From NCBI RefSeq assembly GCF_000165425.1, contig NW_001799066.1:640601-704600 (forward strand): a stretch of 64,000 nucleotides of DNA. The letters are read 5' to 3'. Made by a program: the position numbers and the translations under genes. Origin of the DNA: Paramecium tetraurelia (taxonomy: Eukaryota > Ciliophora > Oligohymenophorea > Peniculida > Parameciidae). The notes beneath the pieces were generated by a model. It saw only the letters and a list, made by a program, of their open reading frames with translations, was not told the DNA's origin and did no database searches. This document shows, piece by piece, positions 51,093-62,515 of the stretch. How positions within the stretch are numbered: position 1 is the first letter of the stretch; each line of letters starts with the position of its first letter.

Positions 51093-52099
51093 ATGAAAAT
51101 TAAAAGACACGCCGAACATATATCTGATGATTCTGGGCAAACTTTCTTCGAAGTGTTCTAAAAAGCCATTTCCAAATACGAAGTTGAGAACCAAAAGTCA
51201 TTTCCCAAGCAAGATAGCGATCGATTCACTCTATACGAGGATTTGAAGTTAATCTTAGAACTATCTAAAATCAACTAGATTGAGCCATCACATTTTGATA
51301 GAATAGCAGCTCTACTCAAAAGGTCTAAGGCAGTCTTGAGGAGAAGGTAATTAATGAAATAAACCTAGATATCAAGAGTATTTGAAAAATGTAAATCAAG
51401 AGGACTTATAAGTGATATTTTCCTATCTACAACATTATGGTGCCTATGGATACCTTATTTTTTCTCTTGAGAATGGATCGTAGAGACTATAAGACATAGA
51501 GCCTTTAAAACAAAATGAAACTCCGATTAAGACCCCAATTCAAACTCCAATCAAATAAGTAACTAAGTAAGCTTCACATGCACCTGTAATGAACGAATAA
51601 AAAATTCCCTCACAACTATAGTCATAATAATAATAGCCACAACAATAGAAATAATTCATAGAACCAGAATCCCAAAAGAAGGTAAAACCTAATAATAAAT
51701 TTTAATTGTCTGCAAAGTAAATACTATTTATAATCTAGTTCAAAATATGATGTGTCAAACAAAAAAATGAATGCCTTTAAGTAAGAATCAGTAGTGTTAA
51801 ACTCAGAGTAGAAACATGAAAACGAGGAACTGAAGTTTATATTGAAGACGCTGTCTGAAACATTAAAAATATCATATTAAGAATTATGCCAAAGAATGTA
51901 TTAATGCTCTGGAGATTTGAATACTCTTTTGGATGTATATCTAAATCATTAAGAAAATTTGCTATGGACAAAGGAAGCTGATGATGCTTTGAAAGCTTAC
52001 TTGGTGGAAGAAAACTAATTTGAAAAACAAAAATTAAGGGCAATCCTTCATGGAGAGGAATAGATATAGAAGAGAAAGGAATGGTTATATGGAAAATGA
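51093..52099 (+). CDS. RAP1 (TERF2IP)-like protein: Myb-like region and Rap1 C-terminal domain
   Basis: 320 residues with two 22-nt introns, exact frame. The last about 80 residues follow the Rap1 C-terminal (RCT) domain: helices LKFILKTLSETLKISYQELC and CSGDLNTLLDVYLNHQ, then LLWTKEADDALKAYLVEEN and LRAILHGEEQIQKRKEWL. Compare human RAP1, ...PVWSRxDD...FGAQNVARRIEFRKK. The N-terminal part has a possible Myb-type helix set (LYEDLKLILELSKINQ, FDRIAALLKRSKAVLRRRYQ), linked by a Q/P-rich spacer. RAP1 binds telomeric proteins through the RCT. Upstream sequence in the same frame from ATG 50983 (MRVYSYSAKQYQDRMEVQ) is protein-like but cut by TGA 51060. Identity is by motif resemblance only. Confidence 0.55.
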
Positions 52100-52164
52100 A
52101 AGGATGTAGTTTAAAGGAATTTATGATATTTAACAATTAAATTTTAAATAACTTAATCAAAAAC

Positions 52165-53044
52165 TCATTTATGTGCAGTAGCATCCATTTTAAGAATATC
52201 TGATGGCAACATGATGTGATTTCTAGATTCAGCTAGAATGGCAGATATTTCTCTTGCATATTCTATTCTTCTGACATCCAAGAAGGCTAAAAGAACATTA
52301 AATATGCAAGATACCTGGATTAGTTAAGGCAGATTTTCCTACTAATTCAATAGATTTGGCTTCTCCCAAGGCCTTAATTACAATACTTTTCTTTGCTTCT
52401 CTTGCTTATTCAACAACAAACTTTGCTCTTTCAGCCTCTTATTAAGCAACTTATTTAGCTTCAACGGCATCCAAGTATTCTTTTCCAAAAGTGAGCTCTG
52501 TGATTGATACATCGTCTATTGCAATTTTGAATTAGGCTGCTCTTTAGTCTAGGGCTTGTCTGATTTTGAATGAAACCTAATCTCTTTGACTCATCAATTA
52601 GGAGGCAGTGTATTAGGCCACAACAGATCTCATTGTTTCATTAACAATGGAGGGCAAGACTTTTTCATCATAATCAATTCCTAAAGTTCTGTAAATGGTT
52701 GGAAGATCATCACTGTAAGGTCTATGGAGTACTCTGAGAGTCAATAGAACATTTTGCATATCTTTTAGAATAATTTAAAAGGGGATACCTCTATTGGCTG
52801 TATTGGCCTTGATTTGTCTGGGTCTTGTCTAGATATTATAATCAATGGGGGTCTCAAAGTAGGGGATTCTGAAATGCCATCCTTCCTTGTACTTTTCTTC
52901 TTGGAGTCCTAAAAACTTGCTGAATTTGATAGCACAATGTCCAGGCTCGACAGTGAAAAAGCAGTTTTTAACCAAGACTATGCCGAAAATACCTGCTGTT
53001 CCAAGACTTATAAGCATTTTTAAGGATTCTACTTAGGCAGCCAT
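52165..53044 (-). CDS. PHB2: Prohibitin-2
   Basis: 283 residues with one 28-nt intron near the 3' end, exact frame. N-terminal membrane anchor ([15 protein letters not shown]), then [33 protein letters not shown], the signature [40 protein letters not shown] and [15 protein letters not shown] coiled coil. The [16 protein letters not shown] form and the internal membrane anchor are those of PHB2 rather than PHB1. Prohibitins form ring complexes in the mitochondrial inner membrane that stabilise proteases and cristae. Divergent from XRN2 with a 42-bp gap, so the promoters must overlap. Confidence 0.93.
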
Positions 53045-53086
53045 CTATCTAAGATTATATTTGTGTTGGAAATTTAATTAATTAAA

Positions 53087-55490
53087 ATGGGAGTACCCGC
53101 ATTCTTTAGATGGCTATGTGCCAGAAATCCAAAGGCTCTTTTAGAAGTCTTGGAAAATTCCGATGAATCCTCCTTATCAAACAACCCAGATATTGATAAT
53201 CTATATCTTGATATGAATGGTATCATTCATCCCTGTTCTCATCCTGACTAAGGAGGCATTCCAATTCCAGTCACATATGATGACATGTTTGTGAATGTAT
53301 TTCACTACATAGATCGTTTAGTTGATATTGTTCGTCCAAAGGAATTGATATACATGGCCATTGACGGTGTTGCCCCAAGAGCAAAATTGAATTAATAAAG
53401 AAGTTTAAAAATACAATAAATCTATAGGTCGTAGATTTAGAGCTGCATAGGAATCCATAAGAATTCAAAAGGAAAAGGAACGCTTACGAGATTACTGGAG
53501 AACTTAAGGCTTAAATTCGGATGCTTTAAATACTTATATTGAGAAAAACTTTGACAGTAACTAAATCACTCCAGGAACTGAATTCATGCAAAAGTTAAAC
53601 ATTGCCTTGCAGTATTACATTTATGATCGAATGAACAATGTATCAATACATATCATCTAATATTAGAATCCTCTATTTAGAAATGTTCTCATAATATTCA
53701 ATGATTCAAGCATCCCAGGAGAAGGAGAACACAAAATCCTTTAATTTGTGAGAGATCAAAGAAGGCAAATGAATTATAAAACAGTCAGGCATTGTTTGTA
53801 TGGAGCCGATGCCGATTTAATTATGTTGGGTTTGAGTACACATGAGCCATATTTTTATGTGATAAGAGAAACGATAATGGCTAATGATGATAAACAATGC
53901 TCCATTTGTTAACAGAAGGGTCATTTCTTTACTGATTGTAAAAAGAGAGAGAAGGTGATTGATGATTTGAATGGAGAAATTAAGTAATATAATTAGATTC
54001 AATAACAACAAAAGAATAAATTAATTTAAGTTGATTTTCAAATATTGCAACTTAATATTGTTAGGGAATTCTTATATTTTGAGACTAGGGATTTACAAGC
54101 CTCCTTGAAAGGGTAATATGATTTAGAAAGAATCATTGATGATTTTGTATTTATGTGTTTTTTAGTCGGAAATGATTTTCTACCTCATATTCCTTGCTTG
54201 AAAATAACAGAAGGAGGTATTGATTGTCTGCTGATTATATATAAAACAATTCTGTCATAAATAGGAGATTATTTAACAAATTGTGGAGAACTGAATTTGT
54301 AATAGATGAATTAATTTCTATTTCATGTTGGATTAATTGAAGATGAACTCATTAAAGGTTAGGAGAAAAAGAAGGAAATAGTTAAGAATAGAAGAGAAAG
54401 AAATGCAGAAATGAAAGAATAAAAGGTTTTGATGGCTCCTGAGTTTAGTATTGTAGATACATAGAAAGAGATTCTATCCAAATTTAAATCTGCATTAAAA
54501 GACAAATTGACAGAAATCAATCAATAAGAAATTGATTAAGCGTAATCAGCAAAATCATCACAAGAATTAAAGAAATGGAAGGCTGTTAGTTACAAGTAAA
54601 GATATTACTAAGAGAAATTTGGAATAAAACCTGCTTAATTTAACGAATTTCAGCATAGAATAAAGATATCATATTTAGAAGCATTGGCTTGGACATTAAA
54701 ATATTATTATTAAGGATGTGTAGATTGGGGCTGGTTCTATCCTTATCATTATGCACCATTTGCATAAGATCTGACCAATTTGGATTAATGTCTGTTTGAA
54801 TTCTCATTGAACACTCCTTTTAAGCCATATTAGTAATTATTAGCAGTGCTGCCTCCTTAATCAGCCTAATTTCTACCCAGACCTTATTAATAATTGATGT
54901 TAGAGACTTCATCTCCTATAGCAGATTTCTATCCAACTGACTTTGTAGTTGATTTGAAGGGCAAGAAATTTGCATGGCTTGGAGAGGTAGTATTGCCATT
55001 TGTTGATGCTGATAGACTAATAAAGGCAAGTAATATAGGAGTTAGTTTATCCAAATTGGAATAGGAAAGAGATAGATTAGGATAAACATTGATCTTTAGT
55101 CTTAAAAAACATGAATCCTTTAATTTCTAATAGTGTCATATCTAGGTTTAAGTTGATTGGTTACCTCGTTTTCCAGTTGGAAGTGAAATCAAATCGCCCA
55201 TACCTACTATGGGAAACATCTTCAATAATTAAATTATTTGCGGGGCTTTATTGAAAACAATAATTGAAATTGATGCATCATTTATCTAGAATCAGATTAG
55301 GAAAGGAACTATTATGCCACCAGAATTCTTGGATGAATATTACATGAATTAATGTGAGTAGAATAAGAGATCGTTTGGAGGTGAAGCTGTAAGAAGGATA
55401 GTTTATTCGATTTTGGGAGTCAAATAAGTGAGGAGATTAGACAGATAGTAAGACGATTTTGATTAAATAAAAAAATAAACAAAGTTATGA
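53087..55490 (+). CDS. XRN2: 5'-3' exoribonuclease XRN2/RAT1
   Basis: 792 residues with one 25-nt intron, exact frame. Catalytic N-terminal region: [80 protein letters not shown]. It has the CCHC zinc knuckle ([14 protein letters not shown]) that distinguishes XRN2/RAT1 from XRN1. Later conserved blocks: [33 protein letters not shown], and LPPQSAQFLPRPYQ. It degrades RNA with 5' monophosphates in the nucleus and acts in termination and rRNA processing. Shorter than human XRN2 (950) because the C-terminal tail is brief. Its TGA overlaps the ATG of the next gene (ATGA). Confidence 0.95.
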
Positions 55491-56806
55491 TATTATCATT
55501 ATTTCTGGGCAATCGAGCTGTGAATTTGGGAGTCACTTCCTAATATCTAGATGTAATTATTAGTGTGATTGAGTTAGTTATAAAATAAATTCGAGGAAGA
55601 AGACCCTATTTTACATCAATTTGATCATAACAATAGACCTCATGCATTATACTTTGGTAATGATCTAGACCTATCCAAATCTTTAAATAGAATCAATATG
55701 AATTCATTAAAATAAGAAACTTAGGAAGTCCCTATTTTAAATCAATAGGATGAAGATGAACCATAGATTATAAAATTAACTTAAAAATATTTACATCAAA
55801 TGAAAATAGACTCGAAGCAGATATTCAACTATAAGAAGAACTTTGAAAATGAAAACGACCTTTTCACTACCAATTTGGATTCTGCTTAAGTGGAATCATT
55901 TTAAGATAACATTTAAACTTAATTGGAAAAGGCAGATTAATGTGATGGTTTTGAATTAATCATCGATTGTGAAACATGTTATGGCGAGATCGGATTGAAG
56001 ATTGTTGATTCCTTGAACGATCTCCAAGGAAATAGCAAAACTCCTAAATTAGTATTTTCTATTGTAGATTCCTACAATAATACAAAAAATAGAATTATTA
56101 ACAGGTAAACAATGTGTATTTATTAAGATCATTAACTTTGACTCAATATAAGGAGAATTCTACGTTATTGATACCTCTAGAAATGAAAGAAATGCAAATT
56201 CATTCAAATCAATTAGAACTTAATTAGTAGTACTCCTTCATCATCAACAATATACTCTCAGCATACAAATGTACTCAAGAATATGTGAATATGCATGAAT
56301 TCTGTAAGAGAATCACACCAGTTCCTTAAAATAATATCTTCAATGTTTTGGCTTCAATTCCCTCACTTTAGGATAAGCCAGAGGATAACATCTTGAATTA
56401 CAAGCAAGCCAAGAATTTTGATAGGTTTTACTTTTCATAAGAAATTATAAATTTGAATTCAGAGAGGGAGTCATTTGGTGAGTCATATTTTTTAAGAGGT
56501 ATTTCACCATTTCCAAATGAAAGAAATCTAAAATCATATGGAGTAGACATCAGAATTCTGGATTATATTTATTAAGTGCCTTAGATATATGATTATATTG
56601 AATTGTTACCATTTCATAGCAGCATTTTTAGTAATGAGAGTTATAAGTTTACGATTCTAAAATTATACAAAGAATTAAATAGCATTAAGAAAATGGGATT
56701 TTTGTAATATGAAAAGTAATCCTTTGAGGATGATTAGCAATTGAAATATGATTTGTATTAATTGATAGAGAATTACGGTGGTATTGATGAAGAGGAATAA
56801 TTGTGA
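55487..56806 (+). CDS. Misato/DML1 homologue
   Basis: 421 residues with introns of 25 and 29 nt, exact frame. N-terminal tubulin-like block [32 protein letters not shown] region, the family's central part NYKKNFENENDLFTTN and DGFELIIDCETCYGEIGLKI, then the C-terminal tubulin-like half (NYKQAKNFDRFYFSQEIINL, SYFLRGISPFPNERNLKSYG). Misato is a tubulin/myosin-like protein that helps the CCT chaperonin assemble tubulin and affects mitochondrial distribution. Starts inside the stop codon of XRN2, so the two must have separate or unusual transcription signals. Length fits the family (400-570). Confidence 0.75.
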
Positions 56807-56927
56807 TTGTTATTTATTTATTAATATATTTGATCATAATCAAATAAGGTCCTGAAATCCGAGTGTCTTTCTAAAGTTAATCACTTCTTCGCTTGATAAT
56901 GTGCTATCGTTTCTGTATTAGATTTCA

Positions 56928-57125
56928 TCAAAATCTATATGTAAATTCAAAAGGTTTATTTACTTCTTCTCCTGTACTTTCTTCTTCTATTGTTGAGGAA
57001 ATGTGTGCCCAATCTTGGATAACCTAGACAATCTAAGAAATCATTGTACTTGCCAATATCAGTATGGGGACTGTGAATATAGTGACATCAATGCCTAATC
57101 TGACAAACCATGGGATGGGTCTCAT
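56928..57125 (-). CDS. Small single-pass membrane protein
   Basis: 65 residues: MRPIPWFVRLGIDVTIFTVP...ILILASTMISQIVQVIQDW, then an acidic tail (STIEEESTGEE) to TGA 56928. Sequence after the stop stays protein-like in the next frame (DEIQYRNDSTLSSEEVINFR, TLGFQDLI) to TGA 56840. One T fewer in the T4 run just before the stop would join both into about 94 residues. One membrane helix with a Pro turn; no family recognised. Divergent from the gene at 57147 with only 21 bp between the ATGs. Confidence 0.5.
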
Positions 57126-57146
57126 TTAATAATATTTAATAAATTA

Positions 57147-57632
57147 ATGTAAAATAATAATTGTTTGTTTTGCGAAAAATAAAGATTAGAAGGAGTCATC
57201 CATTACCCAACTCTTTTATAAACAGTATCAATCCATCCTATCAAGGCACTTTACTTAAAGTACAATCCTCAAGATGAAATGACTATTGATGATCTCATCA
57301 AACATTCCCATAAGAAATGGGTCATAGATTTTTATGAGAAATCACAAGAAATACAAGACCAAGAGTTTCTCAAGAAATACCATGATTGTCATGAGATCAT
57401 CTCCAAATTAATTGATTTGACGGATTATTACAAATATAGATTGGACACACCTAATCTGTTTATGCTTCCATTATTTAAATTGATCAAAAATTACAATAAA
57501 TTACGAAAGTATCATTTTCACTATTTAGAGAATACCATTACACTTAAATCAAATATAAATTAAAAATATTGTTACCCTAAAATCGCAATAATGTTGATAT
57601 TCAATTTACGCAATTGTTGCAATTAACAATGA
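57147..57632 (+). CDS. Hypothetical protein with N-terminal CxxC
   Basis: An intronless frame of 161 residues: MQNNNCLFCEKQRLEGVIHY, then a helical body (IDDLIKHSHKKWVIDFYEKS, HDCHEIISKLIDLTDYYKYR, LPLFKLIKNYNKLRKYHFHY). Rich in His, Tyr and Lys. One CxxC pair could bind metal. No family recognised. The last 35 codons (after LKSNIN) look less coding, and the stop TGA 57630-57632 overlaps the ATG of the next gene, so the true end may be earlier through an unrecognised intron. Confidence 0.6.
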
Positions 57633-58447
57633 GTAAACAAGAAGAAGAACAACCATCTTTGATTTCTCTCCTCAATAAATTGTAACCACAACAAACTAAA
57701 ATGCCTAAATAAATAAAATCATATACTCAATAATCGAGTTTATCGACAACTAAATTATTTCAAAAGCCCTTGATTAAATAGAGTGAATAATTAAGTAGAA
57801 AACTTAAATCCATTCTAAATGGGGATATTCGTTAACAAATACCACAATAAATGCCACAACAACAACAAATGAAGAAGACATAATCAAAATCTCATTCGTC
57901 CATTAAATTTCATACACTTCACAGTGTTAATAACAATTCAAAAAAACTGAGTATGTAAACAAGTTAATCAAACCTGTAATCAATCAAAACTTTGGGATAA
58001 AGCAAAATCGGATCTCAGGCAGATATAATTAGTAGCATATACTTACAGAAAAGCAACCCTATTGTTAAAAATAGATAACAAAGAAAATTAATTTAATTAT
58101 TTTATAAATGATTACATTATTTACATTTATTTTACTCGCAGTTTAAGCCATTTACATCTCACATGCTAAAAAGAATATCAGTCAATCAATTTGATTGTCT
58201 CATCATCTTAAATGAATTAGGATTTGCGTTTAATAATGATTCTCCTTTTTTTTTCGTGTATATATTTTTGATTAAACTGCATATACTAGTTATTTATAAT
58301 CTTATTAAAATAGTAAACATAATGTTTTCATTTTCGAGTAGAGTCAAACGAATATGGATATCATAAACAGTATCATTGATAGATGCACAAATGTATTCAT
58401 TTATTGTTAGAGCTCTATTACAATAAATCAACTTTTAATTTCACTGA
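57629..58447 (+). CDS. Hypothetical Q/S-rich protein
   Basis: The first about 150 residues are clearly coding and low complexity: MSKQEEEQPSLISLLNKLQP, SLSTTKLFQKPLIKQSEQLS, KKTQSKSHSSIKFHTLHSVN. After about 58080 the frame becomes Ile/Phe-rich and probably untranslated. The only in-frame TGA is at 58445. With one A fewer in the A4 run at 58080-58083 the gene would end at TGA 58110 after about 160 residues, which is more plausible. No domain recognised. Confidence 0.5.
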
Positions 58448-58955
58448 TAGATTATATTATAATGGAATCACAAATATCTCTTTATTACTACCTCTAACTT
58501 AAGTTATGATATAATTTAGATACTAGGAAGTTTAGTTTGTGTTAGAATTTAGAGTATGATGGTAGTTTAAAATGTAAAAAGGAAATAACAAAGCATAAGT
58601 AACCATAGAAATAAATTAATTAAATGTTAAATTATCAGCTTGAAAGAAATATCGATAATTCATCATTTCTCTTTTATCTAAATTGTTTACATACTTGTAT
58701 TTTATCATTTTAATTATATTATCTATGTTCGTGTTTTATTATTATAAGAATAACAGAATTTATTAAGTTTTATTTTGAAAAGTTAAAATAGTAAAAATAG
58801 TAATTGGAACATTACTTATCTTTGATATTTCCAGAGAACTTTGTTTCTGCGTGACAACAACGCTCTTGTAGAAGAAAATTATTTATTAATTTTCCACAAA
58901 GATTTAATACTGAAATAATAATGTATATTGATATTTAATATATAAAATTAAAGTT
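58448..58955. other. Intergenic, AT-rich
   Basis: About 500 bp with no sustained protein-like frame; contains the promoter of the calcium-dependent kinase gene. Confidence 0.5.
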
Positions 58956-60676
58956 ATGGGTTGTTTATAACCAAAAAAACTTAATAGGATAGTGGCTATG
59001 TAAACGACTAATAAGGATCTCGTATTCACTTCAACTGCGGATATTCATAAACTTTATTCGTTTGGTAAAGTATTAGGGATTGGTGCTTTTGGTAAGGTAT
59101 TGGTTGCCAAAATGAGAAACAACAATTCTAAACAATATGCAATTAAAATGATCGATAAGAGGAAAGTAAGAGGGAGAGAAGCAATGCTGGCAAACGAGAT
59201 CTACGTACTTTAGAAGTTAGATCATCCCAATATAATTAAATTTTATGAGGTATATCAAAATGAACTCTACTTTTACATCATAATGGATTATTGTGAAGGA
59301 GGAGAATTGGTGGAGCGGATATAAAAAAGTCAAAAAAATCTTAGCGAAGGTCAAGTGCAGAACATAATATTTAAAGTAATTATTGAATACTAAGAGAGAT
59401 CTGCTCAGCGATTATGTATATCCATGAATAGGGCATTATACATAGGGATATTAAGCCTGAAAATATTTTATTTTCGACGAAAGATCCAAATGCTGAGCCA
59501 AAATTAATCGATTTTGGATTGGCTATAAAATTTGATTCAACCAATCTTAAGTATTCAGAATTAATAATGTCTTAGATAATTGAAAGCAGCTGTAGGTACC
59601 CCTTTGTATTTGGCACCCGAAGTAATTGAAGGAAAATATAATGAAAAGTGCGATGTTTGGAGTCTTGGCATTTTACTCTTTCATCTATTATGCGGTTATC
59701 CACCATTTTATGGCAAGAATAGAGCCGATCTTTATGAAAATATCTAGTATCAAAATGTATGATCTCATCGTCTAAAGGTAGTTGATCTTCGATAGGAGAC
59801 ACTGGAATAATGTTAGTGATGAAGCTAAGGATTTGATTAAAAAGATGTTGAATAAAAATCCGAATATTCGACCAAGTGCAAAGGATTGTCTACGTCACCC
59901 TTGGTTTCGAAGAAAATTTTAACATCCAGTTAAATTGTAAAGAGGTAGGACTACTATAATTTCAATGAAATCACCTTAATTTGAGGATCAGAGATCAATA
60001 TATTAAATGTTGAAAACATACAGAATAGGTGCTAAATTTAAGAAGGAGGTAATGAAGGTGTTAGTAAATTAAATGAATGAAAAAGAATTGGGGAGGTTAA
60101 AATAAGTATTTTAGAAAATAGATGTTGATAATTCAGGAACTATCACTGTTTAGGAATTGAAGGAAGCATTAATGGAGGAAGTATAAATAATCTCTAAATT
60201 TAGGGGTCACATATAAGTCATGAAGAGATAGAATAATTGATCTAAATAGTAGGATTTGAAGTTTTGGAAGAGGACAAAGACGATAATGATTGTGCATCTA
60301 CAACTAAATCAAGCAAACAACTTGTAATCAAATATAGTGATTTTCTGGCTGCATGCATTGATGAAAGAAGAGTTCTAACCAGAGAAAAAGTAGTCTATTT
60401 GTTATATCTTAGTTGTGGTCTGTGTTCAAATACTTTGATACTCAAGATGCCAATTTTATTATGAAAGAAGATATCAAAGAAGCATTAGCCAGACATGGAA
60501 GATAATTATCAGATGAGAAAATAGAAGAAATGATATATGAAATCGATCCAAATCATGATAATAAAATTAGTTTTGAAGAGTTCTGTTAAATGATGGGTGT
60601 GGCTGGAGTTGAATAAACTATGGATTTTAAGGATGAAATAAAAGAGCAATTAATTTTTCAACAATCTCAAGAATGA
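58956..60676 (+). CDS. Calcium-dependent protein kinase (CDPK), N-myristoylated
   Basis: 533 residues with introns of 23, 25, 25, 23 and 23 nt, exact frame. The start MGCLQPKKLNR is a dual acylation signal (myristoyl Gly2, palmitoyl Cys3). Kinase motifs: [62 protein letters not shown] and [11 protein letters not shown] junction domain ([18 protein letters not shown]) leads to EF-hands. The first ([13 protein letters not shown]) is canonical; the next two are degenerate ([10 protein letters not shown]...; [13 protein letters not shown]); the fourth is [13 protein letters not shown]. CDPKs link Ca2+ to secretion and motility in alveolates. The acceptor of the first intron is GAG rather than TAG, which is unusual. 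Confidence 0.93.
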
Positions 60677-60961
60677 TTTCTAATCGTTTATTTTCACATT
60701 TTTAAATCATTTACTATTTACAGGTTGTTTTTACACAATTCTCAAATGGGATACTTTATCTTAAAGCAAAATAAGTATACCCTAAATTATCTATCACTTA
60801 ATAGATGATTTTGAGTATCGAAAATATATTCAAAAATATGACATTAAATTTTAATTTATGATATCGAATATAATCAAAATCTATATAATAAAATAAAAGT
60901 CATATTATTAAGAATAATGGCTTTTTAATATTTTTTTATCTTACCAAAATCAATATTTAAA

Positions 60962-62504
60962 ATGATATTAATTCTTCTCATCCTTCTTTTGGGAGGGACC
61001 CAATCACAAGGATGTTAGCCTTATGGAATTAGATTATTTTTAGGGCATTACTTTAGTTATTTGAGAAATTCTTAGGATGTCATTCGAATAGTTTTCAATA
61101 CTGAAGTATATAACATATTTTGATGATTTCTAGAAAGAATGCAAAGGTTAGTTTGTTCTTGAGTTGATGGATAACAAAAAAGGAAATCAGGTAATGGCAT
61201 CCTAAATCACATATTATGATACTCAATTATTAAACATGACATAAATATATGAAAAGAGTGAGACTATTCAATATAAATATGAAACATTTATTCACACATT
61301 TAAGATAGGCTTAAATAACGTAGACATCAATGTATCGACCTCTTATAATTACACAATTGTTTCTAAATAAAATTCAATATTATCTGGTCCATATAAATTT
61401 GATATCCCTTTGGCATAAAACGAATAAAAGTTCTTAGTGTTTGGAGATATGGATTCAAATTGGGTATAAAACTATTCTAAAGACACATTTAATTGGTTAG
61501 AAAATTAGGTAAATTCTGACAAGCGATACGATTCAATCATATTTACAGGAGATATGGCATATGATTTAGAAACGAATAATTGCTAATAGGGAGACAATTG
61601 GCTAAGAAATCTTTCGGTATTTACCAATAGATATCCCTTTATGGCAGCTCCTGGAAATCACGATACAGGAGAGAATAAGTTTTATGATTTCTTCAGAGCT
61701 AATTTCGGCGCTTTATTTTTAACAGAATATAACACCAAAAGTTATCTTAATGATTTCTTTAGTTTTGATGTAGGAATGGTCCATTTTATATAATTTAATC
61801 CAATAAAAATAGTTTATCAAAATGATATTGATAACGTCACTCCTCTCATAGTAGAACAAATGAGAAATGATTTAATTCATGCAAATTACAATCGAGACAA
61901 AGTGCCTTGGATCATTGTGTACACTCATTATCCTATATATTGTTCAAATCCCTAAAGTGTTCAGTGCTTAAACAATTTTAAATATTTATCAGAGTTTGAA
62001 GATTTGTTTGTAAAATACAAGGTGGATTTGTATTTGAGTGGTCATGTACATACCTATTAAAGAAACAAACCATATTATAAGAATAATATTGCAAAGTACA
62101 AATAACAAGATAATATCATCTCGGAATACTAATATCCTGTATCGATAATTGAAGGAGTTGCAGGTACAGATTTTGGGAAATAAAATGAAACGTTTCCAGA
62201 AGCAGCATTTATGGAGATTCAAAATCCAAATCATGGAATAGGAATAATTACAGTTAAAAACTCTACACATTTATATTATGAGCATATAACAGTTTCAGAT
62301 AACAAAGTTATAGATGCTATATGGTTGGATCGTTCTATTGATACTACTAATACCTCAAATCATGATGGTTTTGAGATTGTTATGTGGGTAATCTTTTCTG
62401 TTTTGCTGGTCCTTACTGGTGTTTCTATCTATTATAAGTCAAATTAAGGAAAGAAAAGTAAGAAGAAACTATTGGATGAGACAATAACTATGGTAGTCAG
62501 TTGA
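60962..62504 (+). CDS. Purple acid phosphatase-like metallophosphoesterase, membrane anchored
   Basis: 504 residues with one 28-nt intron, exact frame. Signal peptide MILILLILLLGGTQSQ. An N-terminal Ig-like domain precedes the metallophosphoesterase core with all metal ligands: VFGDMDSNW, FTGDMAYDL, APGNHDTG, WIIVYTHYPIYC, LSGHVHTYQR. Near the C-terminus a membrane helix (IVMWVIFSVLLVLTGVSIYY) ends in a basic cytosolic tail (GKKSKKKLLDE). Purple acid phosphatases use an Fe-metal centre to hydrolyse phosphomonoesters outside the cell or in lysosomes; here the enzyme should be anchored with the catalytic domain luminal or extracellular. Followed after 11 bp by a tandem paralogue that lacks the catalytic residues. 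Confidence 0.9.
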
Positions 62505-62515
62505 ATTTTTATGTA

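Noticed and set aside
58163-58366. Plus-strand frame rich in Ile/Phe
   Set aside because: Composition is like untranslated AT-rich DNA; it is only the read-on of the frame from 57629 because no TGA intervenes.
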